Origin: JBBIVP01 sp037439705 [NCBI: bacterium]
GTDB lineage: Bacteria > JBBIVP01
Reading direction: 5' to 3'
DNA length: 10,170 nt
Assembly: GCA_037439705.1 (NCBI GenBank)
Contig: JBBIVP010000024.1
Coordinates: forward strand, 6,396 to 16,565
The notes below the pieces were generated by a model. The model saw nothing but the letters and a program-made list of their open reading frames with translations, searched no databases and was not told the origin of the DNA. Positions 6,732 to 10,170 of this stretch are shown here, one piece after another (the first letter of the stretch is position 1; the number at the start of each line of letters is the position of its first letter). Position numbers and translations under genes: made by a program.

Positions 6732-7314
6732 AAGGATATTCGTTTTTCCTTTCTCAGTTAGAAGTGCAAAATTCAACATGGAAATGGACATAAAGTTTTT
6801 TAACGATTTTTTCAAAGAAAGAACTGGCTTGAGAATTTATGGCTGGAGTGAAAGATGCATAACTTTTGGAAGAAATCAAAAAATCCCTCAAACCAGCCTT
6901 CCATCAGTAAAAAGACCCACAGGAGGTGGAATCGTTGTCCATTCCACTGATATATCTTTCAGTTTCTTCATAAACCCCTCCTCTCCTCTGTGGCGTCCTT
7001 CAGTTCATTCAACATACCTTGAAATATCTGAACTTATAAAAGAATCCCTGAGAAGAAAAGGATATCAAGTTGATTATCCTCGTGAAATTCACCATAATAG
7101 GGAAAGAAGGGAGATGTGTTTTGAAAGGGCTGAACCCCACGAACTCGTTCTTGATGGAAGGAAGGTAATGGGATGTGCACTTCTCAAAAATGGAAAGAGA
7201 TACCTTGCCCAGGGAACAATTTTTCTTTCTGTATCAGGGGAAAAACTTGAAAAGGTTTTAACCAATGTATTGAAGGAAAAGGGATTTGAGATACATATTT
7301 TAACAGAAACATGA
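6715..7314 (+). CDS. LplA/LipM-family lipoyl or octanoyl transferase (compact)
   Basis: The 199-residue product belongs to the BPL/LplA/LipB superfamily, which attaches lipoate, octanoate or biotin to a carrier lysine. Visible motifs are RIYGWSERCITFGRNQ (40-55), KRPTGGGIVVHSTDISFSF (66-84, the family's R-x-TGG-x-x-x-H motif) and HELVLDGRKVMGCALLKNG (142-160, with the conserved K150), then the LAQGTIFLS strand. C135 in EMCFERAEPHEL aligns, from memory, with the nucleophilic Cys of the octanoyltransferase LipM (ACFDAPSWYELVVEGRKV-like region). E. coli LplA has no Cys there. That favours octanoyl transfer from octanoyl-ACP, which suits the neighbours accB, accC and fabK. Lipoate ligase remains possible, and ligation of biotin to AccB less so because the BirA GRGRxGR motif is absent. 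It is much shorter than LipM (about 278) or LplA (about 337). Its start overlaps accC by 17 bp with no strong ribosome site. Confidence 0.82.
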   Translation: MKELDRRIFVFPFSVRSAKFNMEMDIKFFNDFFKERTGLRIYGWSERCITFGRNQKIPQTSLPSVKRPTGGGIVVHSTDISFSFFINPSSPLWRPSVHSTYLEISELIKESLRRKGYQVDYPREIHHNRERREMCFERAEPHELVLDGRKVMGCALLKNGKRYLAQGTIFLSVSGEKLEKVLTNVLKEKGFEIHILTET

Positions 7315-8255
7315 AAACAAGAATAACTGAACTTTTCGGAATAAAGTATCCAATAATCCAGGGAGCAATGGCATGGGTCTCATTCCCTCCACTGGTGGCT
7401 GCTGTGTCAGAAGCGGGTGGCCTCGGGATTCTCGGCGGAACCATCTTTGACCCTCCAACAATGAAGGAAAACATTCGGAAGGTGAAAGAGCTCACAAACA
7501 AGCCATTCGGCGTAAACATACTTGCAAAATCTCCCATAGTTGACGACCTTCTTGATGTAATTATTGAAGAAGAAGTGGAAGTTGTAACCTACGGACTCGG
7601 AAATCCAAAGCACATAATAGAAAGGTTAAAACCCACAGGAATAAAATCAATGCCTGTTGTTCCAACAGTAAAAGCCGCAGTTAGAGCAGAAGAGGATGGA
7701 GCAGATGCAGTTGTAGTTTCTGGAATGGAAGGTGGCGGACATGTCGGAAGCCTCACCACTTTCATCCTCATTCCACAGGTGAGAGACAGGGTAAAAATTC
7801 CTGTAGTTGCTGCAGGAGGAATAGGTGATGGAAGGGGGCTTGCTGCTGCTCTGATCCTTGGAGCCGACGGAGTTCAGGTAGGAACAAGATTTATATGCAC
7901 AAAGGAATGCCCTGCTCATGAAAATGCAAAAAGAGCAATTATTTCTGCCAGTGCAGAAGATACATTGGTAACCGGAAATATTACAGGACTCCCTGTAAGG
8001 GCATTGAGAAACAGAATGACAGAAACATTTGCAAAAATGGAAGAAATGAAAAGACCTGCGTGGGAGATGGCTCTTTTTGGTTCAGGAAAGATGTATAAGG
8101 CATTTGTGGAAGGAGATGTAGAAGATGGCTCTGTTATGGCTGGGCAAATATGCGGAATGATAAACGACATTCCATCGGTAAAGGAACTAATTGAAAGAAT
8201 GGTAAAAGAATCTGAAGAAGCTCTTGAAGGTATAAAGGGTATATTTGCAAAGTAA
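7311..8255 (+). CDS. fabK: Enoyl-ACP reductase II (FMN-dependent)
   Basis: FabK reduces trans-2-enoyl-ACP with NAD(P)H through bound FMN, the last step of each fatty-acid elongation cycle; it is the flavoprotein alternative to FabI. The 314 residues fold as a TIM barrel of the nitronate-monooxygenase superfamily. The N-terminus MKTRITELFGIKYPIIQGAM, GVNI (67-70), SGMEGGGHVG (137-146, with His144), VVAAGGIGDGRGLAAA (165-180), VQVGTRF (188-194) and GDVEDGSVMAGQI near the end closely match pneumococcal FabK as I remember it, including the numbering of the catalytic His144. Nitronate monooxygenase is the main alternative in the superfamily, but the FabK-specific ends and the accB-accC context favour FabK. 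A FabK-dependent organism would be expected to be poorly sensitive to triclosan. The start overlaps the previous stop by 4 bp; no clear ribosome site is seen. Confidence 0.92.
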   Translation: MKTRITELFGIKYPIIQGAMAWVSFPPLVAAVSEAGGLGILGGTIFDPPTMKENIRKVKELTNKPFGVNILAKSPIVDDLLDVIIEEEVEVVTYGLGNPKHIIERLKPTGIKSMPVVPTVKAAVRAEEDGADAVVVSGMEGGGHVGSLTTFILIPQVRDRVKIPVVAAGGIGDGRGLAAALILGADGVQVGTRFICTKECPAHENAKRAIISASAEDTLVTGNITGLPVRALRNRMTETFAKMEEMKRPAWEMALFGSGKMYKAFVEGDVEDGSVMAGQICGMINDIPSVKELIERMVKESEEALEGIKGIFAK

Positions 8256-8273
8256 ATATTTTTGAAGTAAAAT
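8245..8273 (+). promoter_or_regulatory. Second TTGCAA-N17-TAAAAT promoter, inside the end of fabK
   Basis: TTGCAA (8245-8250, within the last fabK codons), a 17-bp spacer and TAAAAT (8268-8273) match the central operon promoter in both hexamers and spacing, and share the block TGAAGTAAAAT. The -10 ends 7 nt before the ATG at 8281, so the mRNA should be leaderless. No terminator hairpin is visible between fabK and this gene, so read-through from the operon may add to expression. Confidence 0.7.
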
Positions 8274-8280
8274 TTTAAAA

Positions 8281-10170
8281 ATGACTAAAAAAATTCTGAT
8301 TGTGGATGGAGAGAAAGATTTCGTTCGCTCCTTAGAGGAGGTTCTTTCAAATTTTGAGGTTGAACTGAGGGTTATGGGTGGGGTGGAATCTTTCAATCTC
8401 ATTTATGGGAAGGAAAAATTTGACCTTTACATAATTTCTGTTGAACTGCCGGATGGAAACGGTTTTTCACTCTGCAAGAAAATTAAAGAAAATCCGGTCA
8501 TGAAAAACCCTGTGATCATTCTCGCTACTCCAAAAAATGCTGAAAGTGTGAGAAAGCATCAGACAATCGCAGGAGCAAAAGCAGATGCCTACTTCATCAA
8601 ACCCATAAATCCAAAAGAGTTTATAGGATATATGGAAGAAATAATGAGAAGCCCCCTTAAAAAGAAAAAAATGGAACCCGTTTTGGAAGAGGTTCCTTTG
8701 AGGATTCAGGAAAAAAAACCGGTTGAGGAAGTTCGCACTCCATCAGTGAAAGAAGAAATTCTTCTTGAAAAAGAACTTCTTGAAAGGGAAGTAAAGGCTT
8801 TGAGGGAAAACATTGAGGTTTTAAAAAACCGTACCTCATCCCTCATCAGGGAAAGGGATGAATTAAAAGAGAAGGTTGAGATTGCAATAAAGGAAAGAGA
8901 CAGGTTAAGAGAAAGGGTTGAATCTCAGGAAAGGGAAAATATGAAATTTAAAAGTATGCTTTCAGAATATGAAAAAAACATAAATTTTTATAAAGAAAAG
9001 GTTGTCTCTATTGAAATAAAACTCAGGGAATATGAGGAAACAAATTCTTTATATCAAAAAAAATTAAAAGAGATAGAAGAAGAGGTTTCATATTATAAAA
9101 GAAGAAATGAAGAGATAGAAAAAAGGGCAAGAGAATTGGAAGGTGAACTAACTTTTTACAAAAAGAAGGTTGAGGCATCAGAGTTAAGGCTGAAGGATAT
9201 GGAAAAAGAAATTGCAAGTTTGAAAGAAATGATTGAAGAAAAGGAAAAAGAAAGGAGAATTGCGCTGGAACAGATGGAAAAGATGAAAAGCATGGCGTCC
9301 GAATTGAAAGGAGAAATTTCTAAAAAGGAACTGGAAATTGAAAACCTTCGGAAAAGTTTTTCAGACATTAATGAAGGAGTCAGAATAAGAGACAAAAAAA
9401 TATCAGAACTTGAAGCTGAATTATCAAGGCTGAAAGACGAAAAAAATAAGGTTGAAAAAATCCTTGGGGATTTAAGAAAGAAAAACGAGGAATATGAAGC
9501 AAAAATAATTGAGTTCCAGAGAGAAATGGAAAAGAGAAAAGTTGTTCATGATGAAGAAATTAAACCTGTGGAAGGGATTGAGGGACCATTGAAAATAGAA
9601 GAAAGAAAAATAGAGGAAGAAAAAATTGAAGAGGAAATTGAAATTCCTGTTGCCGAAGTAAGTGAGGATGAGGACATTACAAGGGTTATAGATGACTTCT
9701 TTACAGAGACAGAATTATCGCCTTTAAAATCTTTTGAAAATTCCCTTGATTTTATGATTGAGTCCGCCAGAGAGGAACTTTCTTCCTTAACAACATCACA
9801 GGAAAAAATCGTTCAGAAGATTGTAAAACTTGTGGATATATATAATTTTCTATTCAGATACATTTTTGACAAAATCCGTATGGATGCTCAGAATGCGGAC
9901 CCGCAGAAGATATTTAACGATTATTTCACAGACCTTTCTGAAGAAGCGATTGCTGTTTTTGGAAATGTGAGGTTTAATGAGAAAGGTGAACTTGATTCTT
10001 TTGAATTGGGAAGAAATGTTATTAAATTTGTAAAGGATATGAGCATACCAAAATCAGAAATGGATTCTACCGCAGTTTCCATTGTAAGCAATGCTATGAA
10101 CGGACTCATAGATTTTATGAAATTTATCTCTGGTGAGCATTTACCAGATGCAGAGATTGAAGATATAAAA
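8281..10170 (+). CDS. Pseudo-receiver plus coiled-coil protein, FrzS/AglZ-like architecture (3' end cut)
   Basis: The frame is open for 630 codons to the right edge. Residues 1-120 fold like a response-regulator receiver: KILIVDGE (4-11), FDLYIISVELPDGNGF (47-62), VIILATP (78-84) and DAYFIKP (102-108). D9, E11, T83 and K107 are kept, but the phospho-acceptor Asp is Ser53 (exactly 30 residues before T83, as D57/T87 in CheY), so it probably cannot be phosphorylated in the normal way. Residues 160-420 are a long charged coiled coil with aromatic-Lys motifs in heptad register. Residues 421-470 are acidic. Residues 475-630 are helical and unrecognised (DFMIESAREELSSLTTSQEK). No DNA-binding or kinase domain is seen. 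Pseudo-receiver plus coil recalls FrzS and AglZ, the myxobacterial polarity proteins, but this is architectural resemblance, not proven homology. It is probably a cytoplasmic scaffold. Confidence 0.85.
   Translation, partial: MTKKILIVDGEKDFVRSLEEVLSNFEVELRVMGGVESFNLIYGKEKFDLYIISVELPDGNGFSLCKKIKENPVMKNPVIILATPKNAESVRKHQTIAGAKADAYFIKPINPKEFIGYMEEIMRSPLKKKKMEPVLEEVPLRIQEKKPVEEVRTPSVKEEILLEKELLEREVKALRENIEVLKNRTSSLIRERDELKEKVEIAIKERDRLRERVESQERENMKFKSMLSEYEKNINFYKEKVVSIEIKLREYEETNSLYQKKLKEIEEEVSYYKRRNEEIEKRARELEGELTFYKKKVEASELRLKDMEKEIASLKEMIEEKEKERRIALEQMEKMKSMASELKGEISKKELEIENLRKSFSDINEGVRIRDKKISELEAELSRLKDEKNKVEKILGDLRKKNEEYEAKIIEFQREMEKRKVVHDEEIKPVEGIEGPLKIEERKIEEEKIEEEIEIPVAEVSEDEDITRVIDDFFTETELSPLKSFENSLDFMIESAREELSSLTTSQEKIVQKIVKLVDIYNFLFRYIFDKIRMDAQNADPQKIFNDYFTDLSEEAIAVFGNVRFNEKGELDSFELGRNVIKFVKDMSIPKSEMDSTAVSIVSNAMNGLIDFMKFISGEHLPDAEIEDIK

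Noticed and set aside
6715-7314. Biotin-protein ligase BirA serving AccB
   Set aside because: The GRGRxGR biotin-binding motif is absent; the R-x-TGG-x-x-x-H and GRKVMG motifs are of the lipoate/octanoate branch.
7184-7919. Several minus-strand frames opposite fabK
   Set aside because: fabK motifs are continuous on the plus strand; these are shadow frames without recognisable domains.
8256-8280. Terminator between fabK and the pseudo-receiver gene
   Set aside because: The 25-bp gap holds no stem-loop, only the promoter -10 and A/T runs.
8281-8640. Ordinary phosphorylated response regulator
   Set aside because: The phospho-acceptor position is Ser53, and no DNA-binding or enzymatic output domain follows.

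Overview
The window looks like part of the chromosome of a low-GC, probably thermophilic bacterium. Coding is dense, the proteins are rich in Lys, Glu and Ile, and genes overlap or sit within a few bases of each other. Bacterial fatty-acid genes (accB, accC, fabK) and bacterial-type promoters argue against an archaeon. I cannot name the phylum. No tRNA, rRNA, CRISPR array, insertion sequence or integrase is visible.

Left arm, minus strand (1-1757): two overlapping genes. The first encodes an unrecognised, partly coiled-coil protein of up to 302 residues. The second encodes a P-loop ATPase of the DUF2791/BrxD type (BREX ATP-binding domain), cut by the left edge of the window. Such ATPases are usually partners in DNA-processing or phage-defence gene sets, so the rest of the system should lie left of position 1.

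Divergent control region (1758-1924): two back-to-back promoters share one palindromic TTGCAA hexamer as their -35 element. The rightward promoter would start transcription almost at the ATG of the first rightward gene, giving a leaderless or near-leaderless mRNA.

Central operon, plus strand (1925-8255): eight tightly packed genes. They encode a TPR protein with an acidic linker, a Roadblock/LC7 protein, type II 3-dehydroquinase (aroQ), an M24 Xaa-Pro peptidase, the biotin carboxyl carrier protein and biotin carboxylase of acetyl-CoA carboxylase (accB, accC), a compact LplA/LipM-family lipoyl or octanoyl transferase, and enoyl-ACP reductase II (fabK). Junctions are 1 or 8 bp gaps or 4, 8 and 17 bp overlaps, which suggests one transcript with translational coupling. 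The theme is start of fatty-acid synthesis (AccB/AccC), the elongation-cycle reductase (FabK), and probably diversion of octanoyl-ACP to lipoylation. The Roadblock and TPR genes at the front are a regulatory-looking addition.

Right arm, plus strand (8281-10170): a large protein with an N-terminal degenerate receiver domain (phospho-acceptor Asp replaced by Ser), a long coiled coil and a helical C-terminal part that runs off the window. Its architecture resembles the myxobacterial polarity proteins FrzS and AglZ. It has its own promoter, TTGCAA-N17-TAAAAT, lying inside the end of fabK. Both core hexamers, the spacer length and an 11-bp block around the -10 match the promoter of the central operon, and this gene also looks leaderless.
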